Positions 26,000 to 33,916 of a DNA stretch of 64,000 bases are shown piece after piece. The number at the start of each line of letters is the position of its first letter. Positions within the stretch are counted from its first letter, which is position 1. Below the pieces are notes generated by a model, which made no database searches, was not told the origin of the DNA, and saw only the letters and a list, made by a program, of their open reading frames with translations. The position numbers and the translations under genes are program-made. This DNA is from Acidobacteriota bacterium. Lineage in GTDB: Bacteria > Acidobacteriota > Blastocatellia > Pyrinomonadales > Pyrinomonadaceae. The DNA lies in the NCBI GenBank assembly GCA_025463135.1, contig JAOAPY010000002.1, positions 1 through 64,000 of the forward strand, written 5' to 3'.

Positions 26000-26268
26000 G
26001 TAGTTGAAGGTCCACTTGGAATTGGACTGTGCTCAAGTTTGAATTTCAGAGACTGATGTGGCTTTGGCCAACGCCTTCGGCGTAAACAGACGATCAATCA
26101 TTCGTTTAGTAGTTCTTCCGTTGAGCCCTTTAGTAGTTCTTCGATTAAGCGCTGGTCACAGACGACTGGTCTCCACTAACAATTAGAAACCAAGCGCAAA
26201 GACGAAGGCCTGGCGCTGCTATTTTCGGTTTACGGTTCACGGTTCTCGGCCCTTTAGAAAGAACTGCG

Positions 26269-26298
26269 TTGACACTCCTCAATTTCGCGTGTTAGCGT
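26269..26298 (+). promoter_or_regulatory. Possible sigma-70 promoter for TPR gene
   Basis: TTGACA at 26269-26274 with TAGCGT at 26293-26298, spacing 18. The -35 is perfect but the -10 is weak, and it lies 120 bases before the TPR start. Confidence 0.35.
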
Positions 26299-26421
26299 AT
26301 TTGTTCGAACGGGTCGCCCCGCCGAGTCGTTCGTAAGAGTTGTTCAGGCATTAGCGACTGCAACTTTCCACCCGCCCTTTATTTGATTCCGCCAACACTA
26401 GGGGACACATAATACACGCAA

Positions 26422-28734
26422 ATGGCTTTCGAAAAGTCTAAGGTCTTAAAGGCCGCGGAAAAATTCCTCTCGCTGGGGAACATTGCCGCCGCGCTCAAGG
26501 AATACCGTCAAATTGTCGAACATGACGAGAGCGATTTTACCGCTCTTAACATGCTGGGCGATCTCTGTGTGCGCACCGGCAACAAGCAGGAGGCCATCAA
26601 CTGCTTTGCCCGTATCGCCGAACATTATCGTGAACAGGAATTCACCCTCAAAGCGGTGGCGATGTACAAGAAGATCGATCGCCTGGACCCGCGCAATCCG
26701 GAAATCGCCGAAAAACTTGCGAGCCTGTACGCCGTCCAGGGCTTGGTGGTCGACGCCCGCGCGCAATACATGATCGTCGCCGAAGCTCATTCACAGGCAG
26801 GCGATGCCAAGAAAGCGCTCGAGGTGCTGCACAAGATCGCCGATCTGGATCTTCACAATACTGATGTGCGTTTGAAGTTGGCTGAGGCCTATCTCAAAGG
26901 GGGCTTGCAGTCGGAAGCGGCGCAGGCGTTCGGCGAGGCGGGTTCGCGTTTGCTGGAAAATCGGTCCCATGAAAAGTCCCTGCAGGCATATTTACGGGCC
27001 CTGGAAATACTGCCGCATTATCAGCTCGCCCTGGAAGGAGCGGTCAAAGCGCACATTGCTTTGGGTACCGCTTACGAAGCAGCCGAGTTGGTGGAAAAGT
27101 TGATTGCTGATCGACCCGACGATCCGGCGTTAATTTCGTTGCTGCTTACTTCATACCTCGAAGCCCAGGACGCCTCGGGCGCCGAGCGGGCCACTACGCT
27201 GCTAATGACGCACGACGCGTCGAACTACACGCGCTTTCTGGAAGTGGCACGTTTGCATTTGAACGCCGGAGATATTGATGCCGCGGCCAGAGTTCTCTCT
27301 GGTATTACGGAACGAGCGCTGGCCGGACGTGAAGAAGTACAGTTGCTCGAGCTGGTGAACGAGGTGTTGGCTCGCGACCCCGAACAGATTGCCGCACTGC
27401 GCCTGCTGGTGCGAATCCATTGGTGGCAGCGCGATACCGAGAAGCTGCGCGCGGCGCTGGAGCGCTTAACTGAGGCTGCCGAAGCTGCCGGTCGCACGGA
27501 TGATGAACGCTATGCTCTGACTCAGTTAGTGCGCTTGGTACCTGATGAGCGCCGTTATTCAGAACGCTTGCAAAAATTAGGCGGCGCACAGGAAGAAGAG
27601 CCGACTGACGAGGCCGTGCCGCTGCCGGATTTCAATGTTCAGCAAGTGCCGACCTTCGAGAGTTTTGCGATTGTTAAGGAAGATGAGTTTGGCGGAGGGC
27701 CGGCGAGTGCGGCCAACGAGGAATTTGAATTCAATTCCGTAGCTGAGACGGCGGAAACGATTTCCGATCCGAGCGCGTCGTTTGCCGATCTGAATGAAGA
27801 GTTTGAGCGAAACGACACAAGTGGCGCAAGCTTTAGCGCGTTCGAAATCCCGACCGTACCGTTTGCATCAGCAGGTGGTTCAGGCGATGGTCACGAATTT
27901 GACGTGAGCGGCGCTATGTTCGAGGCCCCGGCTGCCGCCGCTGACGCGACAACTGAATCGGCCCCGGACGTGGAACGTCGAGAAGCGATGTTGCGTCAGG
28001 AGCTGGAAAGCGTCGACTTTTACATCAGCCAGGGCTACGCAGATATTGCTCTCGATACGCTGGAGATGCTCGAGCGTCAGTACACCGGGAATCCGGCCAT
28101 TGAAGAACGGCGGCAAAAGTTGGGCAAGCCAACTGACATCAGTCTTTCTCCCTCTGGGCAGGCTTCGCAGGCGCATGAATTCGGATCGGTGGCGGCCGAG
28201 CAACCTGGCGTGCTCGTGCCCGCGAGTCCAAATGGAAGTGCTCCCGCGGCGCCGCGCGCGACGATCGATGCCGGCCTCGCCGATATCTTTGAAGAGTTTC
28301 GCGTTGCCGCCGAAGACGAAGAGGAAGGGCCTGCCGAGGATTACGAAACGCATTACAACATGGGGCTCGCCTACAAAGAGATGGATCTGTTGGACGAAGC
28401 CGTGCGCGAATTCCAGACCGCGGTGGGATTAGCAATGCCCAAAGACGGCACGCCCAGGTACCTGCAGTGCTGTAATCTGTTGGGACATTGTTTTATGCAA
28501 AAGCAACTGCCAAAGGCGGCGGTGATCTGGTTCCGCAAAGGGCTCGAGGCGCCGGGGCATAACGTTGACGAGTATCAGGCGCTGCGTTATGAGTTGGCCT
28601 CAGCGTTTGAGCAAATGGGAGATCTGAATCAAGCGATCGATGCCTTCACAGAAGTTTACAGTGTTGATGTTGCTTACCGCGACGTCGCGGAAAAGTTACA
28701 GGACTTACAGGCCAGGAAGACGGTGAAAGCGTAA
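26422..28734 (+). CDS. Large tetratricopeptide-repeat protein
   Basis: 770 residues, no signal peptide, so probably cytoplasmic. TPR-like helix pairs (A-x-x-x-Y pattern, with repeated spacing near 34) fill residues about 10-340. An acidic, low-complexity linker rich in E, F, S and A follows (about 390-540), then a second TPR block (about 640-765: YNMGLAYKEMDLLDEAVREF). TPR arrays bind other proteins; the partner is not shown by the neighbours. The stop is followed at once by a heptamer array. Confidence 0.88.
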   Translation: MAFEKSKVLKAAEKFLSLGNIAAALKEYRQIVEHDESDFTALNMLGDLCVRTGNKQEAINCFARIAEHYREQEFTLKAVAMYKKIDRLDPRNPEIAEKLASLYAVQGLVVDARAQYMIVAEAHSQAGDAKKALEVLHKIADLDLHNTDVRLKLAEAYLKGGLQSEAAQAFGEAGSRLLENRSHEKSLQAYLRALEILPHYQLALEGAVKAHIALGTAYEAAELVEKLIADRPDDPALISLLLTSYLEAQDASGAERATTLLMTHDASNYTRFLEVARLHLNAGDIDAAARVLSGITERALAGREEVQLLELVNEVLARDPEQIAALRLLVRIHWWQRDTEKLRAALERLTEAAEAAGRTDDERYALTQLVRLVPDERRYSERLQKLGGAQEEEPTDEAVPLPDFNVQQVPTFESFAIVKEDEFGGGPASAANEEFEFNSVAETAETISDPSASFADLNEEFERNDTSGASFSAFEIPTVPFASAGGSGDGHEFDVSGAMFEAPAAAADATTESAPDVERREAMLRQELESVDFYISQGYADIALDTLEMLERQYTGNPAIEERRQKLGKPTDISLSPSGQASQAHEFGSVAAEQPGVLVPASPNGSAPAAPRATIDAGLADIFEEFRVAAEDEEEGPAEDYETHYNMGLAYKEMDLLDEAVREFQTAVGLAMPKDGTPRYLQCCNLLGHCFMQKQLPKAAVIWFRKGLEAPGHNVDEYQALRYELASAFEQMGDLNQAIDAFTEVYSVDVAYRDVAEKLQDLQARKTVKA

Positions 28735-28749
28735 AGCCGTGGCAAGAGG

Positions 28750-28917
28750 GTCTTAGGTCTTGGGTCTTAGGTCTTGGGTCTTGGGTCTTTGGGCTTTGTT
28801 TCTGAGTACTCTGGTCGCTGGAGCCTTGGAACTTGAAATCCAAAGATCCAAGAACTAAGAACGAAAGAACCAAAGACCAAAGACCAAAGACCAAAGTCCA
28901 AAGCCCAAAGTCCAAAG
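28750..28917. repeat. Heptamer array, symmetric
   Basis: Twenty-four units in continuous 7-bp register. Left units are GTCTTAG/GTCTTGG/GTCTTTG; the centre includes TGGAACT and TGAAATC; right units are ACCAAAG, TCCAAAG and CCCAAAG. The ends are complementary. The centre resembles that of 22361-22574 (AAGTTCCAAGTTCC). Confidence 0.88.
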
Positions 28918-28974
28918 CCTCTCGGGTTAGGTTGACTCTTATCGTTTCCGCCCCGTACCATCTCCCTGCAAATT

Positions 28975-29340
28975 ATGTCGGCCAAGCTCAGCGTCATTTT
29001 CTATATCATCCTCTGTCTTGAGATCGGACTGGTGTTGACCCTTGCCCCGTGGATCCCTCAGGGTTTTTTTGGCTTGAGCGATTGGGGCAATAACTATTTT
29101 TTGCTATATGCCGCGCGCAAAACCGGGTTCTATGCTTTACAGACCGTCGTTGCTTCCGGCTGGGTGCGCGGAGCAGTCACGGGCGTGGGCCTTTTGAATC
29201 TGGGCATCGCCTTCTGGGAAATATTCACCTTCAAGCAGACTGTAAGCGCCTTGCAGCGAGAGGTTGCGGGCTCTGGCAGCACGACGAAAGATGGAGCTCA
29301 ACCTCTCTCGACCAATCACGTACCTGATAACCGGCGGTGA
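28975..29340 (+). CDS. Small membrane protein, unknown function
   Basis: 121 residues with an N-terminal helix (residues 6-25, IFYIILCLEIGLVLTL) and a second hydrophobic segment near 65-85 (VRGAVTGVGLLNLGIAF). It overlaps the start of thiE by about 50 bases, which points to translational coupling. No domain is recognised. A role in thiamin precursor uptake or membrane anchoring is possible from position only. Confidence 0.6.
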   Translation: MSAKLSVIFYIILCLEIGLVLTLAPWIPQGFFGLSDWGNNYFLLYAARKTGFYALQTVVASGWVRGAVTGVGLLNLGIAFWEIFTFKQTVSALQREVAGSGSTTKDGAQPLSTNHVPDNRR

Positions 29341-29941
29341 GACGACGGCGGCGACAACGCCGTCAACTGACGACTTCACGCGTCTCCTCAAGCTCATCTC
29401 GGCCGCGGTTGCCGCCGGTATTTATCTGATCCAGCTTCGCGAAAAAGAATTGAGTGCGCGTGTGCTTTACGAGCTAACGCTGCGCGCGGTTGCGTTTACG
29501 CAGGGCAGCTCGACGCGGCTGCTGGTCAACGACCGTGCGGATATTGCGCAGGCCGCAGGTGCCAACGGGGTTCATTTGACAGCGAACTCGCTAAGCACAG
29601 AGATTGTGCGTCGCACTACGGGATCTGACTTTCTGATCGGTGTTTCGACTCACTCAATCGGCGAGGCCTGCCGCGCTCGTGATGAAGGCGCCGACTTTGC
29701 TGTCTTTGGACCAGTGTTTCAGACTGCCTCGAAGCGGAATTATGGCGAGCCTTTGGGACTGAAGCGGTTGGCAGAAGTGACATTCGCGCTGGCTCCTTTC
29801 CCGATCTTAGCGTTGGGTGGTGTAACGATTGACAATGCCCCCGACTGTTTACGCGCAGGTGCGGCGGGGCTTGCAGGGATCGGGCTGTTTCACCAGTCGA
29901 GCGATTTGCAGCGCGTAGTGAGTGTTGTTCGAGCGGTGTAA
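29291..29941 (+). CDS. thiE: Thiamine-phosphate synthase
   Basis: 216 residues from ATG 29291; an in-frame start at 29264 would add nine. ThiE motifs are clear: IQLREKELSARVLYEL near 50, LLVNDRADIAQA near 80, GVHLT near 97, IGVSTHS near 120, DFAVFGPVFQTASK near 140 and LALGGV near 180. The enzyme joins HMP-diphosphate and thiazole phosphate to give thiamin phosphate in the cytoplasm. It is followed 98 bases later by thiD, which supplies HMP-diphosphate. No TPP riboswitch was recognised upstream. Confidence 0.93.
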   Translation: MELNLSRPITYLITGGETTAATTPSTDDFTRLLKLISAAVAAGIYLIQLREKELSARVLYELTLRAVAFTQGSSTRLLVNDRADIAQAAGANGVHLTANSLSTEIVRRTTGSDFLIGVSTHSIGEACRARDEGADFAVFGPVFQTASKRNYGEPLGLKRLAEVTFALAPFPILALGGVTIDNAPDCLRAGAAGLAGIGLFHQSSDLQRVVSVVRAV

Positions 29942-30039
29942 CGCAAACCTTTAGTTTGCGTAGCTTGTCATGTTACGTACTCGGTTAGGCAATCAACATC
30001 GCTTAAGCCCTTCGGGCCTCAGGCCGACTCGGTTCACTT

Positions 30040-30924
30040 ATGTCTTCGCACGAAATCACTCCGCCCACCGCGCTAACCATCGCCGGCCTGGATCCCTCGG
30101 GCGGCGCGGGTGTTATCGCCGACATCCGGGCCTTCACAGCTTTTGGTTGCTCTGCTGCGGCCGCAATAACCTCGATTACATTTCAGAACGATAGGGAATT
30201 TTTCGGCGCCGACCATTTATCTGTCGAAACCATTCGCGGCCAGGTGATGGCTATTGTCGATCGGAGCATAGTCGCGGGCGTGAAGACAGGTATGTTGCCG
30301 ACGCGCGAGATAGTGCGCGAAGTCGTCCGCCTGTTTCGCGAAACCGGTTTACCGGCGCCGGTGGTCGATCCAGTGATTTGCTCGACATCGGGATTCGCTT
30401 TGATTGAAGAGGACGCCCTTGAAGTTCTACTCAATGAATTATTACCGGTGGCGTGCGTGGTGACGCCTAATATTCCCGAAGCGGAGCAGATCACCGGGTT
30501 GCGCATCAAGGATTTGGAGGGGATGCGCGCTGCTGCGGACGTCATGCGAGCGCGCGGCGCGCGAGCGGTGCTGATCAAGGGTGGCCACCTGGGACCGCAG
30601 GCATCCTGCCTGCCTGAGTCGCAAGGGAAGACAGCAGGGGTTGAACTTACAACCAAGGGTGAACCGGGAGCAGCATCAGCACGCAGGATGCGTGCGGTCC
30701 CAGGGGAGGCAATCGATCTGCTCGACAACGAGGGTCATGTGACTGTCTTTCGTGGAGAATGGATCGCCGGCGCCAATCTGCGCGGTACCGGCTGTTTGCT
30801 CTCGGCGGCAATTGCGGCCTGCCTGGGGAAAGGACAGACTTTGGAAGAATCAGTCAGCCAAGCCAGGCGCTTTGTCGCGGATGCTATCAAGGAAAAGCAA
30901 CACACCCGCGGTAGCGCAGACTGA
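30040..30924 (+). CDS. thiD: Hydroxymethylpyrimidine (phosphate) kinase with in-frame insertion
   Basis: 294 residues, about 30 longer than usual. Ribokinase-fold motifs: AGLDPSGGAGVIADI near 12-26, GMLPT, VVDPVICSTSG, VTPNIPEAE, KGGHL near 180 and the anion hole RGTGC near 246. It phosphorylates HMP to HMP-diphosphate for ThiE. Between KGGHL and DLLDNEGHVTVF lie about 39 extra residues made by a 117-bp palindromic repeat (30588-30704) that keeps the frame. The insert falls in a surface loop before the catalytic C-terminal part, so the enzyme may still work. Confidence 0.92.
   Translation: MSSHEITPPTALTIAGLDPSGGAGVIADIRAFTAFGCSAAAAITSITFQNDREFFGADHLSVETIRGQVMAIVDRSIVAGVKTGMLPTREIVREVVRLFRETGLPAPVVDPVICSTSGFALIEEDALEVLLNELLPVACVVTPNIPEAEQITGLRIKDLEGMRAAADVMRARGARAVLIKGGHLGPQASCLPESQGKTAGVELTTKGEPGAASARRMRAVPGEAIDLLDNEGHVTVFRGEWIAGANLRGTGCLLSAAIAACLGKGQTLEESVSQARRFVADAIKEKQHTRGSAD
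30588..30704. repeat. Palindromic repeat inserted in thiD
   Basis: Arms of 26 bp at 30588-30613 and 30679-30704 (CCTGGGACCGCAGGCATCCT and its near complement) match at 24 of 26 positions. The unit is 117 bp, exactly 39 codons. A degenerate arm is found in the methyltransferase at 22934-22959. Confidence 0.85.
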
Positions 30925-30972
30925 AGTTTACTCTGATCAAGTGTCTCAACGCGCACATCGGTTTTGGCTTCA

Positions 30973-31166
30973 TCTCATTCTCACCCGGTTTCAACCGGGT
31001 GACACATGCTAGCCTCGATTGGATCTAACCGTTTCAACGGTTTCCTTTCGCGTCAGCTAAGTTGAGCACTGCAAACCTCTAACCCAGTGCCTGGAAACCG
31101 TTGAAACGGTTGACACGCTTGGGAAAGGCACTCTCTCACCCGGTTGAAACCGGGTGAGAATGAGAG
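30973..31166. repeat. AACCGTT/CACCCGG nested palindrome element, full copy
   Basis: Outer palindromes at 30982-31001 and 31137-31156, inner ones at 31027-31042 and 31096-31111, bounded by TCTCATTC and GAATGAGA. Same order as 20184-20346, but the spacers differ in length and sequence. A GCAGACTGAAGTCTGCG palindrome follows at about 31244-31260. It fills the 354-bp gap after thiD. Confidence 0.92.
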
Positions 31167-31278
31167 GAAAGCGAACCACAGATTCCTTTTGAAGCACTTG
31201 ACCAGAGTCTCCTTCAGTCTGGGATTCGATACCGACGTAATCGCAGACTGAAGTCTGCGCTACTTAAACCCGCATTCA

Positions 31279-33771
31279 ATGTTCACAGGCGACAACTCAA
31301 CGATCGCGAACCTGACGCGCCGAAACAGAATTGCTCTGTTGGTTTTAGCTTTGGCAACGCTGGTGGGTGTCTGGTTCGGCTGGCGCATGTTCTGGTTCCT
31401 CACCGATGACGCTTTCATCGCCTTTCGCTATGTCAGCAACAGTCACTTTGGCTACGGGTATGTCTGGAACCCGCCACCATTCCGTCCGGTCGAGGGGTAT
31501 ACAAGTTTCCTTTGGGTGGTGTTGCTGGACTTAATTTGGCACGTTGCCGGAGTCGAGCCGCCCGATGCCGCAAATTATCTAGCTTTGCTCTTCGCTTACC
31601 TGACTCTCCTGGTGGGCGCCTTGATGGTCCTAAAGATGGATTTGCGCGCTGAACTCGCAAAGTATCGAGTGCTGTGGCTCGCGCTGGTTTTCGCAGCCGT
31701 GATCACCAACCGCACCTTTCTGGCCTGGACCAGTTCCGGTCTGGAAACGGCAATGTTCAATTTCTTCTTAACGTTGTGGGTCTACTGCTGTCTGTATCTT
31801 CCAGATGGCAGCCGGCGTTGGGTCTTTGCCTCATCATTATCGGCGGCGTTGTTGACGCTCAGTCGTCCCGACGGACTTTTGTTTGCGCTTGTCACCGGCG
31901 TCTTGATCGCCAGAACGGTGTATGCCAAGGCACCGATATCCAGATCGGCCGCTGTGTGGCTGGCCCTTTCTGCTGTGCCGCTATTCATCATTCCGGCTCA
32001 TCTGGTTTGGCGGCGCAGTGTGTACAAAGCCTGGTTGCCAAATACTTACTACGCAAAGACGGTGGCCGGTCGCATCTGGCCGCAGAGCGGTGTGCGGTAC
32101 TTTCTGTCATTTGTGCTTGAGTATTCCTACTGGGTTTGGCTCATCGTTTTCATGGTCGTGTTCCTGCTCGCCGCGAAACGCTTATGGCGGGAAAAGAAAC
32201 TTTACCGAGGCTGGCTCAAAAAAACCGCGGTCTGTCTCGCGTTGTTCGGGCAGTTTTTTTACTACACGGTGGTCATCGGCGGCGACCACTTCGAGTATCG
32301 AGTCTACAGTCACCTGGTCCTGCTGTTGGCGATTTCACTTCTGTGGATGCTGAATCGTCTGGAGATCGACAGCAGGCGCACGTTGCTGCTTTTTGCAATC
32401 TCCATTGTGTTGTCGTGGCCCATCCCCTGGATTCATTGGGCCGCCACACACAACCTGACTGGACGCAATCGCACTGTTGTGTTGCGGGCGCCGGTGGCGC
32501 GAGCGATCCAAAAACAATTTCCCGCAACGCCGACTTTTCTGCTCTTTTATCCGCGGGCTTTCGATAACTTGCAGGACTGGCTGATTGGACATTACGTCTG
32601 CATGCGCCACCAGGAACATAAGAATTTTTATCTTTATTTGAAAGAGACACTGCCGCCAAGAGAGAAGGGCCTGCAACTCTCAGACTCCGGCTATCCGGTT
32701 TTGCCCGTAGGTTCTGTAGGCGTTATCTCGTGGGTACTGCCAAAAGTCAACATCATCGATATCCTGGGACTGAACGATTACGTGGCGGCGCGCAATAAGG
32801 AATTGACTTCTTTCATCGTGATGGCCCACGAACGACGGCCACCGGACGGTTACCTGGAATGTTTCAGTCCCAACGTCGCGCTGGATCAGGATCATTTTGT
32901 GATTAGCGAACGCCCGGTTCCTTTGACCGCGGAAAAGATCAGGGATTGCGAACAACGCTATGCGGCTTTGGTTGCCGGCGGCGGCGGCAAGCGACAGCCG
33001 TCCGTGATCAGGAATCCCATCGACGACGCGCACGCATTCGTCAGCCAGCAATACCGCGACGTGTTGAATCGCGAAGCCGATCCGCCGGGACTTGAATATT
33101 GGGCCGAGCACCTGAAGCCCTGCCCGCCCACCAGCGACTGCTTTAACGATAGTCGCGTCAAGATCAGCATGGTCCTTTTTGGCGCCGATGAAGTCCAGGA
33201 GACCGCCTTTCTCAGCTTTCGGCTGAATGATGCCGCGTTCGGCACTGCTCCGGGATTTGCTGACTTGATGCAGGACCGAAAGTTACTCGAGGCCCTGCAC
33301 GTCAACGATTGGCGCGATCCGGATGATCTGATTCCGGCGCAGCGTTCCTTTGTCGAGGGGTGGATTAAGCGTGATGCTTTTCGCGCGATTTATCCCGACA
33401 GCATGAGCGCGGAAGAATTTGTGAATCGCCTTTATGACAAAGCGCAGCTGAAACCATTCACACAGGAACGGATCCGGCAGATTGCCGCCGTGCGCGCGGG
33501 CAAAAGCAGGGCCGAAGTGCTGAGAGTGATTGTCGAGACGCCGGAATTCAAACGCCGGGAAGGGGAGCGAGCAATGGTGTTGATGCAGTTCCTGCTCCAA
33601 CTGCGCCGCGATGTTGATTATCAGGATCCGAGGTATAAACCCCTGCTCGAGAAGCTGAACGCTTCAGAGCCGGTCGACGCGCGACACGTGATTTGTTTGC
33701 TGCTTACTTCCGAAGAGTATCAGCGACGGTTTGGTACCGAGGTTACACATCACAATGACGAATGCCGGTGA
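31279..33771 (+). CDS. Membrane glycosyltransferase-like protein with DUF4214-type C-terminus
   Basis: 830 residues. The first 400 hold about ten helices; the first long loop carries the acidic pair in LTDDAFIAFRY, as in polyprenyl-phosphate-dependent glycosyltransferases (GT-C fold; ArnT and arabinofuranosyltransferase relatives). A soluble part follows, and residues about 585-800 contain two DUF4214-like segments (FVSQQYRDVLNREADPPGLEYW near 585; EEFVNRLYDKAQLKP near 709). DUF4214 often marks surface or extracellular proteins. The fusion suggests a glycan-transfer enzyme with a periplasmic accessory domain. No ribosome-binding site is visible at ATG 31279. Confidence 0.72.
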   Translation: MFTGDNSTIANLTRRNRIALLVLALATLVGVWFGWRMFWFLTDDAFIAFRYVSNSHFGYGYVWNPPPFRPVEGYTSFLWVVLLDLIWHVAGVEPPDAANYLALLFAYLTLLVGALMVLKMDLRAELAKYRVLWLALVFAAVITNRTFLAWTSSGLETAMFNFFLTLWVYCCLYLPDGSRRWVFASSLSAALLTLSRPDGLLFALVTGVLIARTVYAKAPISRSAAVWLALSAVPLFIIPAHLVWRRSVYKAWLPNTYYAKTVAGRIWPQSGVRYFLSFVLEYSYWVWLIVFMVVFLLAAKRLWREKKLYRGWLKKTAVCLALFGQFFYYTVVIGGDHFEYRVYSHLVLLLAISLLWMLNRLEIDSRRTLLLFAISIVLSWPIPWIHWAATHNLTGRNRTVVLRAPVARAIQKQFPATPTFLLFYPRAFDNLQDWLIGHYVCMRHQEHKNFYLYLKETLPPREKGLQLSDSGYPVLPVGSVGVISWVLPKVNIIDILGLNDYVAARNKELTSFIVMAHERRPPDGYLECFSPNVALDQDHFVISERPVPLTAEKIRDCEQRYAALVAGGGGKRQPSVIRNPIDDAHAFVSQQYRDVLNREADPPGLEYWAEHLKPCPPTSDCFNDSRVKISMVLFGADEVQETAFLSFRLNDAAFGTAPGFADLMQDRKLLEALHVNDWRDPDDLIPAQRSFVEGWIKRDAFRAIYPDSMSAEEFVNRLYDKAQLKPFTQERIRQIAAVRAGKSRAEVLRVIVETPEFKRREGERAMVLMQFLLQLRRDVDYQDPRYKPLLEKLNASEPVDARHVICLLLTSEEYQRRFGTEVTHHNDECR

Positions 33772-33780
33772 GTAGTCAAC

Positions 33781-33860
33781 GTCCGACAAACTTCAGTTTG
33801 TCGCCGGCTGACGGAAGGCTCTTCTCACGCACATCAGCGACAAACTGAAGTTTGTCGGAC
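33781..33860. repeat. GTCCGACAAACTT inverted repeat
   Basis: Two perfect 23-bp complementary arms at 33781-33803 and 33838-33860, each also internally palindromic. It lies between two convergent genes and could form a strong bidirectional hairpin. Confidence 0.88.
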
Positions 33861-33916
33861 GACCGGAAGATTGCGAGCCGGGCGGACAAGTCTTTCTAAA
33901 CTGGACAGAGAAGAGT

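Larger units (their letters stand above)
25870..26421. other. 552-bp intergenic region
   Basis: Contains the right inverted repeat of the transposase element (25969-25999), a short direct repeat TTTAGTAGTTCTTC at about 26104 and 26131, and a possible promoter at 26269-26298. No gene is seen. Confidence 0.55.

Noticed and set aside
29942-30039. TPP riboswitch before thiD
   Set aside because: The gap shows only a short CGCAAACCTTTAGTTTGCG palindrome and a CCCTTCGGGCC hairpin; the TPP consensus (CUGAGA, ACCUGA) is missing.
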